Below are positions 29,788 through 39,100 of a stretch of 64,000 bases of DNA, piece by piece. A program made the translations under genes and the position numbers. Numbering within the stretch: the first letter of the stretch is position 1; every line of letters begins with the position of its first letter. The notes below the pieces were generated by a model that worked only from the letters and a program-made list of their open reading frames with translations, searched no databases and was not told the origin of the DNA. The DNA comes from an uncultured Paracoccaceae bacterium (GTDB lineage: Bacteria > Pseudomonadota > Alphaproteobacteria > Rhodobacterales > Rhodobacteraceae), in NCBI GenBank assembly GCA_947493145.1, contig CANLPZ010000001.1, positions 1,516,501 to 1,580,500 of the forward strand, read 5' to 3'.

Positions 29788-30057
29788 TAATTTACCCGCT
29801 GCTCTCTGGGTCACTCGTTTTCTGTTAATCTACCTTTATTCAACGTGAATGTAATCTGCCTTCGTTTAACATTTATACTTTTTTAATTGCCTATATTTTA
29901 GTCATGAGGTGCAATTTGTGCAAAAATTGTGCATTTTTGCATGTTTTCGCAGCGTTTTGTGCACCCCAAAACTTGAGACTCACCCACGTCATACAGCTTT
30001 CTACCGCCCATACGGCTCAACGTCTTTGGGTCGGTGTACCTACGGAAGGGGACAATT
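29788..30057 (+). other. Divergent intergenic region between PBP1A and glnK
   Basis: No protein gene is supported here. The left half is AT-rich and should contain both promoters. The centre carries the TGCA cluster described separately. The 90 bases before glnK form an untranslated leader without an obvious known riboswitch. A clear ribosome site GGAAGGGG lies at 30044-30051. Confidence 0.6.
29908..29963. promoter_or_regulatory. Cluster of TGCA elements upstream of glnK-amtB
   Basis: Five TGCA cores occur at 29910, 29919, 29930, 29938 and 29960, several within TTGTGCA or GTGCA. TGCAA-N5-GTGCA (29919-29933) resembles an NtrC half-site pair but with shorter spacing than the usual TGCAC-N7-GTGCA. 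The location before nitrogen-control genes makes an NtrC-type site plausible. I find no convincing sigma-54 -24/-12 pair. Confidence 0.4.
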
Positions 30058-30396
30058 GTGAAACTGATTATAGCAGCAATCAAACCGTTCAAGCTTGAGG
30101 AAGTTCGCGAAGCGCTAACATCCATCGGCGTGCGCGGAATGATGGTGACAGAAATAAAAGGCTTCGGCTCTCAGTCTGGCCATACAGAAATCTACCGTGG
30201 CGCGGAATACGCGGTGAACTTCGTACCAAAGGTAAAACTTGAAATCGTCGTTTCTGCGGCGATGGCAGAGCAAGTTGTCGACACAATCTCGTCTGTCGCG
30301 AAAACAGACAAAATTGGTGACGGTAAAATCTTCGTACTGGATGTGGAAAGCGCAATGCGCGTCCGTACCGGCGAAACAAACGACGACGCGCTGTAA
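30058..30396 (+). CDS. glnK: P-II nitrogen regulatory protein
   Basis: A 112-residue trimeric signal protein that reads 2-oxoglutarate and ATP/ADP and gates the ammonium channel encoded next to it. The T-loop holds the uridylylation Tyr51 in GAEYAVNF. The C-terminal signature GDGKIFVLDVESAMRVRTGE is complete. The start is GTG 30058 (MKLIIAAIKPF), preceded by GGAAGGGG; the 8-residue longer frame is not needed. Pairing with amtB, 22 bases downstream, favours glnK over glnB. Confidence 0.95.
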   Translation: MKLIIAAIKPFKLEEVREALTSIGVRGMMVTEIKGFGSQSGHTEIYRGAEYAVNFVPKVKLEIVVSAAMAEQVVDTISSVAKTDKIGDGKIFVLDVESAMRVRTGETNDDAL

Positions 30397-30418
30397 GCGC
30401 CATAAGGGGAAAAGAAAG

Positions 30419-31726
30419 ATGAAATTCCTGAAAACACTACCGGTTGCTGGCGCCCTAATGGCTCTACCAACCTTTGCGCTTGCCCAAGACGCAGCGCCGG
30501 GCTTTGACGAAATTGGCCCATATATCATGACCACTTTGCTGTTCCTTGTGGGCGGTTTCCTTGTGTTCTGGATGGCAGCAGGTTTTGCGATGCTAGAGGC
30601 CGGCCTTGTCCGTTCTAAAAACGTTGCAATGCAGCTGACGAAAAACGTCGCGTTGTTCTCAATCGCTGCGATTGCTTATTGGGCAGTTGGCTTCAACCTG
30701 ATGTACCCTGGTGACTTCAACGGTTACTTTGCGTTCAACTTTGTTCCAACAGTGTTGGAACCTGTTGGTCTTTCCGCTGCTGATGCCGCATTGGATTATG
30801 CATCTGTTGCGTCTGACTTCTTCTTTCAGTTGATGTTCGTTGCCGCGACTGCATCGATCGTTTCTGGTGCTTTGGCTGAACGTATCAAACTATGGCCTTT
30901 CCTGATCTTCGTGGTTGTTTTGACAGGTATCCTGTACCCGATCACTGGGTCTTGGCAGTGGGGCGGCGGCTGGTTGTCCGAGCTTGGTTTCTCTGACTTT
31001 GCTGGTTCAACTGTTGTACACTCTGTCGGTGGCTGGGCTGCTTTGGCTGGTGCGATCGTTCTTGGTCCACGTTTGGGCAAATACAAAGACGGCAAAACTG
31101 TTCCAATGCCAGGTTCAAACCTTGCACTCGCAACATTGGGTACATTCATCCTATGGCTAGGTTGGTTCGGCTTTAACGGTGGTTCTCAGCTTGCTGCGGG
31201 TACAGTTGGTGACATCACTGACGTTGGCCGTATCTTTGCCAACACAAACATGGCAGCCGCATCTGGTGCAGTTGTTGCATTGATCGCGACACAGATCTTG
31301 TACAAAAAACCTGACCTAACAATGGTCCTAAACGGCGCATTGGCTGGCCTCGTGTCAATCACTGCTGAACCTTTGGCACCATCTCTATTCGGTTCTTTGT
31401 TGATCGGTGGCGTTGGCGGTATCATCGTTGTTCTTACAGTTCCAATGTTGGACAAGTTCAAGATCGATGACGTTGTTGGCGCGATCCCAGTTCACTTGAT
31501 CGCTGGTATCTGGGGCACAATCGCTGTTGCCTTCTCAGGCTCTGCAACAATCACTGCACAGCTTACCGGTATCGTTGCTTACGGTGTGTTCACATTCGTT
31601 GCTTCCTTGATCCTATGGTTCATTTTGAAAGCAGTCATGGGCATCCGTGTAAGCGAAGAAGCAGAAGTCGCAGGTTTGGACATGTCTGAACTTGGTATGG
31701 AAGCATACGACATCACTAAAGGCTGA
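30419..31726 (+). CDS. amtB: Ammonium transporter
   Basis: A 435-residue inner-membrane channel. A signal peptide (1-21, ending FALAQ) is followed by 11 hydrophobic segments. Family blocks include FWMAAGFAMLEAGLVRSKN, SVGGWAALAGAIVLGPR with the first pore His, and VGAIPVHLIAGIWGT with the second. It conducts ammonia across the membrane and is blocked by GlnK under nitrogen excess. Codon use is unusually regular, with strong preference for a few codons, which suggests high expression. A strong terminator follows. Confidence 0.95.
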   Translation: MKFLKTLPVAGALMALPTFALAQDAAPGFDEIGPYIMTTLLFLVGGFLVFWMAAGFAMLEAGLVRSKNVAMQLTKNVALFSIAAIAYWAVGFNLMYPGDFNGYFAFNFVPTVLEPVGLSAADAALDYASVASDFFFQLMFVAATASIVSGALAERIKLWPFLIFVVVLTGILYPITGSWQWGGGWLSELGFSDFAGSTVVHSVGGWAALAGAIVLGPRLGKYKDGKTVPMPGSNLALATLGTFILWLGWFGFNGGSQLAAGTVGDITDVGRIFANTNMAAASGAVVALIATQILYKKPDLTMVLNGALAGLVSITAEPLAPSLFGSLLIGGVGGIIVVLTVPMLDKFKIDDVVGAIPVHLIAGIWGTIAVAFSGSATITAQLTGIVAYGVFTFVASLILWFILKAVMGIRVSEEAEVAGLDMSELGMEAYDITKG

Positions 31727-31751
31727 TCCCTTCCAACTCAGTCTACAACTG

Positions 31752-31778
31752 ACCCGGGCGTTCGCGCCCGGGTTTTTT
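31752..31778 (+). terminator. Rho-independent terminator of glnK-amtB
   Basis: A 9-bp stem ACCCGGGCG / CGCCCGGGT closes on a TTCG tetraloop and runs into six T residues. This is one of the strongest terminators in the window. Confidence 0.92.
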
Positions 31779-31827
31779 GTTTGAAAATTTCAATCATTTA
31801 TCTGCGGCGGTTACGCGGCCAATCAAC

Positions 31828-31858
31828 AAAAAAGGCGGCCCGCTTGAGGCCGCCTTTT
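31828..31858. terminator. Bidirectional terminator between amtB and the aminotransferase gene
   Basis: A GGCGGCC / GGCCGCC stem with a 7-base loop has an A-run on its left side and TTTT on its right. It can therefore stop transcription from both convergent genes. Confidence 0.8.
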
Positions 31859-31887
31859 CGTTCGTTTGGAATGTATGGATTGATTGA

Positions 31888-33072
31888 CTAAATCCCTGCG
31901 TCGATGATCGCTTGGGCCAAAATTGGTACGGTTTGCGCATTCAGCCCTGCGATGTTCATGCGACTGTCACCGACCATGTAAATCGCATGGTCGGTCCGTA
32001 GTTTTTCAACCAGTTCTGGTGTCGTGCCGAGACGAGAGAACATTCCACGGTGCTGTGCGAGGAAACCAAAACGATCGGACCCTGATAGGCGTTGCAATTC
32101 GTCAGCCAGTTGACCACGCAGTGCCAACATACCATTTCGGGTTTCTTCAAGCTCGGCTTCCCAATCGGCGCGCAATGTGGCGTCGCCCAGAATTGTGCTG
32201 ACAATCCGCGCCCCGTGATCCGGTGGGAAAGAGAAATTTTGACGGTTTAGGAAGGCCAGAGTTCCCTGCGCTAATTTTGTTGCCGCGTCGTCTTGTGTGA
32301 TGACCATCAACAGACCAGTGCGTTCGCGGTAGATCCCGAAATTTTTCGAACAGCTCGCAGCGATGATCGTTTCTGGGCAGGATGCAGCCACCAAACGGGT
32401 TGCTGCGGCATCCTCGCTCAATCCGTCACCAAAACCTTGGTAGGCAATGTCGATGAAAGGAATTGCGCCAATCTTGTTCAAAAGGTCGATGACATCTTGC
32501 CATTGGGTCAGGTTCAAATTGGCCCCTGTCGGATTGTGACAGCAGCCATGTAACAAGACTACGTCGCCTTTTTTAACCTTTGCCAAATCAGCGACCATTC
32601 CGTCAAAGTCGACACCGCGCGTTTCACTATCGAAATAACGGTATTCGGCAGATTTCATACCAAGGTATTTGATGATCGATGGGTGGTTTGGCCATGTTGG
32701 GTTGGACAGCCACACAGTTGCGTCCGGTGACGTGTTTCGGATTAGTTCCAACGCCTGACGGATCGCACCCGTTCCACCGGGCTGTGCGGCGGCGGCCACA
32801 GACGAACGTGCAACCGCATCGCCGAGCAATAGATCGATCATTGAATCAGCAAAGGCCGGATCACCAGCAAGACCAACATAGGATTTGCTGTCTTGAGTTT
32901 CCAACAGAACCTTTTCAGCGGATTTTACGGCGCGCATAACGGGTGTGTTGCCGGTTGCATCTTTATAGACACCGACCCCGAGGTCGATTTTTTCCGCACG
33001 CGTGTCGGCGCGGAACGCTGTCATCAATGCAAGGATTTTGTCCGCAGGTTGCTGGGTTAAGTGTTCAAACAT
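31888..33072 (-). CDS. Aromatic amino acid/aspartate aminotransferase (class I)
   Basis: A 394-residue PLP enzyme of the AspC/TyrB group, which transfers amino groups between aromatic or dicarboxylic amino acids and 2-oxoglutarate. The start MFEHLTQQPADKILALM and YVGLAGDP are typical. The PLP Lys is in SCSKNFGIYRERTGL and the cofactor-binding Asn in GCCHNPTG. Specificity for aromatic versus aspartate substrates cannot be decided from sequence alone. It begins two bases after sseA and is co-transcribed with it. Confidence 0.92.
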   Translation of the reverse strand: MFEHLTQQPADKILALMTAFRADTRAEKIDLGVGVYKDATGNTPVMRAVKSAEKVLLETQDSKSYVGLAGDPAFADSMIDLLLGDAVARSSVAAAAQPGGTGAIRQALELIRNTSPDATVWLSNPTWPNHPSIIKYLGMKSAEYRYFDSETRGVDFDGMVADLAKVKKGDVVLLHGCCHNPTGANLNLTQWQDVIDLLNKIGAIPFIDIAYQGFGDGLSEDAAATRLVAASCPETIIAASCSKNFGIYRERTGLLMVITQDDAATKLAQGTLAFLNRQNFSFPPDHGARIVSTILGDATLRADWEAELEETRNGMLALRGQLADELQRLSGSDRFGFLAQHRGMFSRLGTTPELVEKLRTDHAIYMVGDSRMNIAGLNAQTVPILAQAIIDAGI

Positions 33073-33074
33073 GA

Positions 33075-33932
33075 TTACGCGTCTCCCGTCGCGATTGGTA
33101 AATAGTCAAATGCGCCCCATTCGGTCCATGATCCGTCATAGAGAGCGAAGTCAGTTTTGCCGATTTGTTCCAGTGCTAGGCACAAAATTGCGGCTGTTAC
33201 GCCGGAGCCGCAGGTTGTGATCACTGGCTTGCTTAGATCAACGTTTGCGTCACTAAGCACTTGTCGTAGGGCATCTGGTGATTTCAACGTTTGATCGGCA
33301 TTCAAAAGCGTTGGAAACGGAACGTTCTTTGACCCTGGAATATGGCCAGAACGCATTCCAGCACGCGGTTCTTCGATTGAACCGGAAAACCGTTCGTGGC
33401 CACGCACGTCAATTATTTCGTATTCACCAAGTTTCGATGCATGTGCGACTTGGGTGACATCTTTGACAAGGCTTGGATCGCGTTTCACTGTCATATGGCG
33501 ATCTTTGATCACCGGTGCATCGTTGGTAACTGGGTGCCCTTCTGAAATCCATTTCGGAAGCCCACCGTCCAAGACAGCAATATCGCGCTGCCCCATATAC
33601 CGAAACATCCACCACACGCGTGCCGCGGAAAACAATCCAGTACTATCGTAAACAACCACCTGATGACCGTCACCTACGCCCAATGCGCGCATGCGGGACA
33701 TGAATTTTTCAACCGGCGGTGCCATATGTGGCAATTCAGACCGATGGTCGGAAATTTCATCGATGTCGAAAAAACGCGCGCCCGGAATGTGTGCGTTCTG
33801 GAATTCTGCCAATGCGTTTCGGCCACTGGCTGGCATATGCCAAGAGGCGTCAAATACCCGAAGGTCCGGATCATTAATATGATCCGCCAGCCATTGAGTG
33901 GAAACAAGAGTTTGTGGATTGTCGGCAGTCAT
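33075..33932 (-). CDS. sseA: 3-mercaptopyruvate sulfurtransferase
   Basis: A 285-residue cytosolic protein with two rhodanese domains. The catalytic Cys241 lies in TTCGSGVTA; the CGSGV(T/S) loop separates mercaptopyruvate sulfurtransferases from thiosulfate-specific rhodaneses. The inter-domain CH2A block is IIDVRGHERFSG. It moves sulfur from 3-mercaptopyruvate to thiols or cyanide. The aminotransferase encoded two bases downstream could supply 3-mercaptopyruvate from cysteine; this link is inferred from position. Confidence 0.93.
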   Translation of the reverse strand: MTADNPQTLVSTQWLADHINDPDLRVFDASWHMPASGRNALAEFQNAHIPGARFFDIDEISDHRSELPHMAPPVEKFMSRMRALGVGDGHQVVVYDSTGLFSAARVWWMFRYMGQRDIAVLDGGLPKWISEGHPVTNDAPVIKDRHMTVKRDPSLVKDVTQVAHASKLGEYEIIDVRGHERFSGSIEEPRAGMRSGHIPGSKNVPFPTLLNADQTLKSPDALRQVLSDANVDLSKPVITTCGSGVTAAILCLALEQIGKTDFALYDGSWTEWGAFDYLPIATGDA

Positions 33933-34011
33933 GGCCGGTCCCCCATCACATGTTGCTGGGCCTCAGTAGCGCTACGGGCCGATACACGCAAGGGGCAGGG
34001 GTGCTACGCAC

Positions 34012-34047
34012 AAAAAACGCCCACCGCAACAGGTGCAGCAGGCGTTC
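34012..34047 (-). terminator. Terminator of the glycine-rich protein gene (minus strand)
   Basis: On the minus strand AACGCC...GGCGTT forms the base of a hairpin with a partly paired interior, followed by TTTTTTG. It lies just downstream of the stop at 34067. Confidence 0.7.
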
Positions 34048-34066
34048 AAAATTTCATGTGCGAGGC

Positions 34067-34354
34067 TTATTTTGCCATCATGTTTTTAACGATGCCGACA
34101 ACAACCATAAGCACGCCACCGCCAACACCACCAGATGCGACCTGACCAACGATTGAACCGATATCCATGCCGCCGCTTGCCGCCGCATCTGCTACGCCGC
34201 CTGCGCCAAGCATTCCGAGCAGCTGACCACCGATACCACCGCCAAGGATACCCGCAACCGAGTTACCCAAAAGACCGAGGTTCAGGTTCTTTGCGACATT
34301 ACCAACAACGTTGCCGCCAACCGCACCGGAGATAAGACCGATAAGAATTTCCAT
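34067..34354 (-). CDS. Small glycine-zipper protein, probably membrane-associated
   Basis: A 95-residue protein made almost entirely of Gly, Ala, Val, Leu and Ile. Small-residue repeats (GG-x3-G patterns) run through most of its length, with a Lys-containing C-terminus MMAK. This composition is typical of glycine-zipper helices that pack tightly in membranes. Similar short proteins occur in related bacteria, but I know of no assigned role. It has its own terminator and an AGGAAAT ribosome site, so it is probably a real monocistronic gene. Confidence 0.75.
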   Translation of the reverse strand: MEILIGLISGAVGGNVVGNVAKNLNLGLLGNSVAGILGGGIGGQLLGMLGAGGVADAAASGGMDIGSIVGQVASGGVGGGVLMVVVGIVKNMMAK

Positions 34355-34459
34355 TATTCATTTCCTTCCACATGGGTCGTTATTTTTTACGCCGACCGCG
34401 CGGTGACCCCAAGTTCACGCGACTGTGAGAAGCGTACCAAAGGTTGAATCTGGATCAAT

Positions 34460-34484
34460 ATGGGAAAAAAAATGCGGATTTCCC
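34460..34484 (-). terminator. Probable weak terminator of smpB
   Basis: On the minus strand a short GCGG-GAAAT-CCGC hairpin is followed by A and eight T residues, immediately after the smpB stop. The stem is only four base pairs, but the T-run is strong. Confidence 0.55.
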
Positions 34485-34486
34485 GC

Positions 34487-34963
34487 CTATTCACCGTGGC
34501 GTAAAAGACGCGCTTTTTGCCGATTCCAATCGCGTTTTGCATCGGTTTGGCGCTTATCAGCCTTGTTTTTACCTTTAGCGAGGCCGATTTTCATTTTCAC
34601 GCGACCTTTATCGTTAAAGTAGATTACCAAGGGAACGATCGTCATTCCCTTACGTGATGTCGCTTGCCAAAGCTTGGCGACTTCTTTCTTTTTCGCCAAT
34701 AATTTCCGGCGGCGGCGTTCCATATGCCCCCAAATATTGGCTTGTTTGTAGGGCGCGACGTAGCTGTTAACCAACCACAGTTCGCCGTCCTCAACCTCGG
34801 CATAGCTTTCCGCAATATTGGTCGATCCGAGCCGCATGGATTTAACTTCCGACCCCAAAAGAACGACGCCCACCTCGAATTCTTCTTCGACGTGGTAATC
34901 AAATCTGGCCCGCTTATTATCTGCGACGACCTTGTAGTTTGTATTTTCGTTCTTCTTTGCCAT
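34487..34963 (-). CDS. smpB: SsrA-binding protein
   Basis: A 158-residue protein that delivers tmRNA to stalled ribosomes. The OB-fold core includes [24 protein letters not shown] and the later [20 protein letters not shown]. The basic C-terminal tail ([20 protein letters not shown]) is complete. I start at ATG 34963 ([11 protein letters not shown]). It follows dapA after that gene's terminator, so it probably has its own promoter near 34990. Confidence 0.95.
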   Translation of the reverse strand: MAKKNENTNYKVVADNKRARFDYHVEEEFEVGVVLLGSEVKSMRLGSTNIAESYAEVEDGELWLVNSYVAPYKQANIWGHMERRRRKLLAKKKEVAKLWQATSRKGMTIVPLVIYFNDKGRVKMKIGLAKGKNKADKRQTDAKRDWNRQKARLLRHGE

Positions 34964-35016
34964 GGCTCGCAGATATATGTGATGGATCGACGGTTTCCAA
35001 GCACTTAGCCATAGAA

Positions 35017-35042
35017 ACAAAAAAGGCCACATTACTGTGGCC
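35017..35042 (-). terminator. Rho-independent terminator of dapA (minus strand)
   Basis: On the minus strand GGCCACA-GTAA-TGTGGCC is a perfect 7-bp hairpin followed by TTTTTTG. It lies 23 bases after the dapA stop. Confidence 0.88.
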
Positions 35043-35064
35043 CAATTTGCGAAATGTTTCGTTT

Positions 35065-35937
35065 TTAGTTGGTCAAACCGGCGTGGCGCATTGCTGCGCG
35101 AATCTTATCCGCAGTGCCTTCGGTGACCGTAACCAATGGCAGGCGCACTTCGTTTTCGATTAAGCCAAGCTCAGCCATGGCAAATTTAGCGCCAGCCAGC
35201 CCTGGTTCAGTAAAGATGGCGTGATGCAATGGCATCAAACGGTCCTGAAGTTCCAACGCTGTTTGAAAATCACCGCTAAGTGTTGCTTCTTGCAGTTCTG
35301 AACACAGTTTGGGCGCAACGTTTGCGGTTACCGAAATGCAGCCAACGCCGCCTTGCGCGTTAAAGCCGTGGGCTGTTGCGTCTTCGCCAGAAACCTGAAC
35401 AAATTCTGCGCCGCACGTCATACGTTGTGCACAGACACGAGCAAGGTCTCCGGTCGCGTCTTTTACACCGACAATCATCGGATGTTCGGCAAGTTTGCCC
35501 ATGGTTTCCGGTGTCATATCAACAACTGAGCGCCCCGGGATATTGTAGATAACAATCGGTAGCCCGCAATCAGCTGCGGCGGTGAAATGGGCGATCAAAC
35601 CTTCTTGGGTTGGTTTGTTGTAATAAGGCGTGACCACCAATGCCGCATCGGCACCAACTGCTTTGGCGGCTTTTACCAAACGTACCGTTTCTGAGGTGTT
35701 GTTTGATCCAGCGCCTGCAACAACAGGAATACGCCCTGCGACAGTTTCCACCACGGTTTTCACAACTAAATCATGCTCTTCGTGGGACAATGTCGGGCTT
35801 TCGCCAGTGGTCCCAACCGGAACCAAACCGTGTGACCCTTGATCGATATGCCATTCGACTAATTTCTTCAGAGCATCAAGATCCAGCTGGCCGTCTTTAA
35901 ACGGCGTGACAAGTGCGGGGTTTGACCCTTTGATCAT
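35065..35937 (-). CDS. dapA: 4-hydroxy-tetrahydrodipicolinate synthase
   Basis: A 290-residue TIM-barrel lyase that condenses pyruvate with aspartate semialdehyde in lysine and diaminopimelate synthesis. Family blocks are [23 protein letters not shown] and VIYNIPGRS (Tyr). The Schiff-base Lys is in [12 protein letters not shown] start at ATG 35937 ([13 protein letters not shown]), with GGAGAGC upstream. It is divergent from slt. Confidence 0.95.
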   Translation of the reverse strand: MIKGSNPALVTPFKDGQLDLDALKKLVEWHIDQGSHGLVPVGTTGESPTLSHEEHDLVVKTVVETVAGRIPVVAGAGSNNTSETVRLVKAAKAVGADAALVVTPYYNKPTQEGLIAHFTAAADCGLPIVIYNIPGRSVVDMTPETMGKLAEHPMIVGVKDATGDLARVCAQRMTCGAEFVQVSGEDATAHGFNAQGGVGCISVTANVAPKLCSELQEATLSGDFQTALELQDRLMPLHHAIFTEPGLAGAKFAMAELGLIENEVRLPLVTVTEGTADKIRAAMRHAGLTN

Positions 35938-36117
35938 AACGCTCTCCAATTTTGTTGCGTGCCGATATTGGCGTAAGCTTCGAAGGATTCGAAGCATCTG
36001 TAAACGCGCGAAAACTAGCCGTGTTCGATCAGATTGCCAAGTTAACAGTTGAAGGGCGGTTTTTCGTCGCTAACTTAAAGTTCTAGAGCTGTAATTTATT
36101 GACGTCAGGCAACACCA

Positions 36118-38268
36118 ATGAAATCGAAAATGCTGACAGTACTCGCATTTAGCGCAATTTTTGCAGCTCAAACTGCGGTGGCAAATGACGATGCAAATGT
36201 GGCGGCATATCTTTCTGCGATGGAAGCAGGGGGGGAGGATGATTGGCTGACTGCGAAAGCACGTGTTATCCCAGCGGGCGAAACAGCACAGATGTTGGTG
36301 CGCTGGCATGCATTGCGCGATGGGCATGGATCTTTTGCTGATTACTATGATTTTATCACCAATCATTCAGATTGGCCTAGCCAAATTACCCTGACGCGTC
36401 GTGGCGAGCGTTATTTAGATCAAGCGCCCAATCCGCAGGCTGTCGTCAATTATTTTTTTGCCAAAGCCCCTCGAACAGCCGACGGTATCATTTCATTGTA
36501 TGCTGCTTACACTGCGCTGGGGAATTCTGCGAAGGCAGAGGAGGTATTGGTAACAGGCTGGACCGACCATCGATTGGAAATTGAAGATCAAAAAATAATG
36601 GTCGAAATGATGGGGGACAAACTGAAACCCCATATGATCGCTCGCGTTGATGAATTGCTTTGGAATGGCAAGACGAAGGTTGCCGAACCTTTGTTGGACT
36701 TTCTGCCATCAAACTATCAAGCGTTGGCCGAAGCGCGGATTGCCTTGCGACGTCGCGCGTCGGATGGTGTCGACAAAGAACAGAAAGTCCCGCTGGCCTT
36801 AGCAACCGAACCGTCGCTGCGCTTGGAACAATTTTTGCGAGCGGTTCGGCGGAGCAAGGACGAAGCCGTAGATATCGCGCTGGAACAATCTCATGCTGCA
36901 GCCGGATTGGGGCAACCGGATAAATGGGCAAACCAGCGCCGGTCCATGGTCCGCTATGAAATGCGCGAAGGTGACGCATGGCGCGCCTACCGTTTGGCGT
37001 CGAAACATTTTCTGACGCCTGATGATGGTCACAGCTTTTCCGATTTGGAATGGCTGTCGGGCTATATCGCATTGCGAAAGTTGAATGATCCGGAGCTTGC
37101 ACTAAAGCATTTTGACGCGTTTCAATCATCCATTGAATCACCAATTTCCGTCGCCCGCGCTGGATACTGGCGAGGTTTGGCGTTGGAAGCACTTAACAGA
37201 ATCGAAGAATCAAACGCTGCCTTGCGGATGGCCGCGACACAACAGACTGCGTTCTATGGCTTGTTGGCGGCAGAAAAACTGGGCCAACCGATGGATACAG
37301 CGCTGTTGGGCAAAGAAAAATTCCCAGATTGGCGAACGTCGAAACTGGTCGATGAACCGCTAATCAAGGTTGCGAAGCTTTTTTATGATGCAGGAAACAC
37401 GACTTGGGCTTTGATCAACCTCATCCATTTTGCGGAAACGCAAGACCGCGAAACCTTGGGTATGATGGCGGATATGGCACTGGATTGGGGTGAACCGTTT
37501 TTAGCACTACACATCGCAAAGATTGGTGCGCAACGCGGAATTGTTATTAATCGGGCGTATTTTCCGCTCCACCCATTGGCGAAGATGGATTTGGCGTCCA
37601 CACCCGAATTTGCGATGTCGATCACACGACGCGAGAGCGAATTCAATACAATGGCGCAGTCTGGCGTTGGTGCGCGTGGTATGATGCAGTTGATGCCCGA
37701 TACTGCTAAGGCCGTCGCAGCGGATGCGGGGTTGGATTACGAACTGTCTAAGTTGACGGGCGATTGGCGGTATAACGTGACACTCGGGTCGAATTATCTG
37801 GCTGAATTGGAAACAGAATTCGGTCCATCGCCAGTCATGATTTCAGCCGCATATAACGCTGGTCCAAGCCGCCCACAGGATTGGATGCGAAATATCGGTG
37901 ATCCGCGTCTTGGTGAAATTGATGTGATCGATTGGATCGAACAAATTCCGTTTCGAGAAACACGAAACTATGTGATGCGAGTCACGGAAAGCCTGCCCGT
38001 TTATCGCGCGCGATTGTCAGGCAAAACTGAACCGATCCAATTTACCAAGCTCTTGATTGGTGAAAAACCGGTGCGACGTCCGACAGTCCGGCCCGTTGAT
38101 TTGATGGAACGTCATGCGGCAGCAAATGCAGATGACGCTGAACCAGAAATTGCAACCGACGAACCAGAGGTCACCGTTCGTCGCGGGGGTGTTGTGCAGC
38201 CATCTACGCCGTCTCGCCCGACTGGTCCGCGTCCTGTTGCGCGCCCCTCCGCGCCCGCATCACAGTAA
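36118..38268 (+). CDS. slt: Soluble lytic murein transglycosylase
   Basis: A 716-residue periplasmic enzyme with signal peptide MKSKMLTVLAFSAIFAAQTAVA. A long alpha-helical superhelix (about 30-480) is followed by the goose-lysozyme-like catalytic domain. Glu506 in ITRRESEFN is the expected acid, and GARGMMQLMPDTAK and SAAYNAGPSR are also seen. It cleaves glycan strands to 1,6-anhydro-muropeptides. The last 60 residues are Pro/Arg/Glu-rich and probably disordered. The final 65 bases overlap the convergent EamA gene. Confidence 0.92.
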   Translation: MKSKMLTVLAFSAIFAAQTAVANDDANVAAYLSAMEAGGEDDWLTAKARVIPAGETAQMLVRWHALRDGHGSFADYYDFITNHSDWPSQITLTRRGERYLDQAPNPQAVVNYFFAKAPRTADGIISLYAAYTALGNSAKAEEVLVTGWTDHRLEIEDQKIMVEMMGDKLKPHMIARVDELLWNGKTKVAEPLLDFLPSNYQALAEARIALRRRASDGVDKEQKVPLALATEPSLRLEQFLRAVRRSKDEAVDIALEQSHAAAGLGQPDKWANQRRSMVRYEMREGDAWRAYRLASKHFLTPDDGHSFSDLEWLSGYIALRKLNDPELALKHFDAFQSSIESPISVARAGYWRGLALEALNRIEESNAALRMAATQQTAFYGLLAAEKLGQPMDTALLGKEKFPDWRTSKLVDEPLIKVAKLFYDAGNTTWALINLIHFAETQDRETLGMMADMALDWGEPFLALHIAKIGAQRGIVINRAYFPLHPLAKMDLASTPEFAMSITRRESEFNTMAQSGVGARGMMQLMPDTAKAVAADAGLDYELSKLTGDWRYNVTLGSNYLAELETEFGPSPVMISAAYNAGPSRPQDWMRNIGDPRLGEIDVIDWIEQIPFRETRNYVMRVTESLPVYRARLSGKTEPIQFTKLLIGEKPVRRPTVRPVDLMERHAAANADDAEPEIATDEPEVTVRRGGVVQPSTPSRPTGPRPVARPSAPASQ

Positions 38269-39100
38269 ATATCCCTGCGGCGATGACAATTACGCTGCCG
38301 ATCGCAACATTCGTACGTAAGGTTTCGCCGAACACAAGAACTCCGATCAGTGAGGCAAACACGAGTTGAAAAAAGGCAAAGGGTTGAACGGCACTTGCTT
38401 CGGCGATTTCATAACATTTGATCAACAAGAAATGTCCAATCACACCGGTCACGCACAAGGTCGCCATCAAGGTCGCATGTGTTGACGACATGGGTTCAAG
38501 GTGGAATAGGCCGACCCCTGTCATCACGATTGCCCCTGCAATTCCTGTCCAAAAAAAACTGGTATCAGCGGCATCAAAACGGGCAACAAAACGCGTCAAT
38601 AACCCATAAAGCGCAAACATAATCGCCGCAATAACTGGGACAATTGCGTTAGGATGAAACACGCCACTTGATGGGCGCAATATGATTAAGACACCAATCA
38701 AGCCGACACAAATTGCGACCCACCGCCGCCATCCGACAGATTCACCAAGTATCGGCCCTGACAATGCTGCAATAATCAACGGGTAACAGGCAAAGATTGC
38801 ATGCGTTTCGACCAAACCCAACGCGACAAATGCTGCGACAGTTACGCAAATTTCGACAGCCAACAACGCCCCACGAAACATTTGAAGTTTAAGACGCGCT
38901 GATCGCGCTGTTTTCCGAATTCCGCGGGATCGACTTGAAAGAACCACAACGAAAGCGGCAAAAAACCAATACCGGATCATAACGACCAAATAGATGTTGT
39001 ATTCCGCGGCCAAAATCCGACTAAGACCGTCCTGAACCGCGAATATAAACGTCGTCAGGATCATAAGTAGGATCCCCAGTTTTGTGTTTTGGGTGGTCAC
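38204..39100 (-). CDS. DMT superfamily (EamA) transporter
   Basis: A 298-residue inner-membrane protein with ten predicted helices in two EamA repeats. The first repeat contains PLIIAALSGPILGESVGWRRW and the second VFASLIGVLVFGETL. Export or uptake of a small metabolite is likely, but no substrate can be named. The start overlaps the mnmD stop (ATGA). The C-terminal 21 codons are antisense to the slt tail. The Arg-rich C-terminus faces the cytosol. Confidence 0.88.
   Translation of the reverse strand: MTTQNTKLGILLMILTTFIFAVQDGLSRILAAEYNIYLVVMIRYWFFAAFVVVLSSRSRGIRKTARSARLKLQMFRGALLAVEICVTVAAFVALGLVETHAIFACYPLIIAALSGPILGESVGWRRWVAICVGLIGVLIILRPSSGVFHPNAIVPVIAAIMFALYGLLTRFVARFDAADTSFFWTGIAGAIVMTGVGLFHLEPMSSTHATLMATLCVTGVIGHFLLIKCYEIAEASAVQPFAFFQLVFASLIGVLVFGETLRTNVAIGSVIVIAAGIFTVMRARRGAQQDADQSGETA

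Noticed and set aside
29908..29963. CRISPR-like array
   Set aside because: Units are only about 4-7 bases with irregular spacing of 8-22 bases; no spacers or cas genes exist.
29788..30057. Riboswitch in the glnK leader
   Set aside because: No conserved riboswitch core could be matched; the notable signals are DNA-level TGCA repeats.
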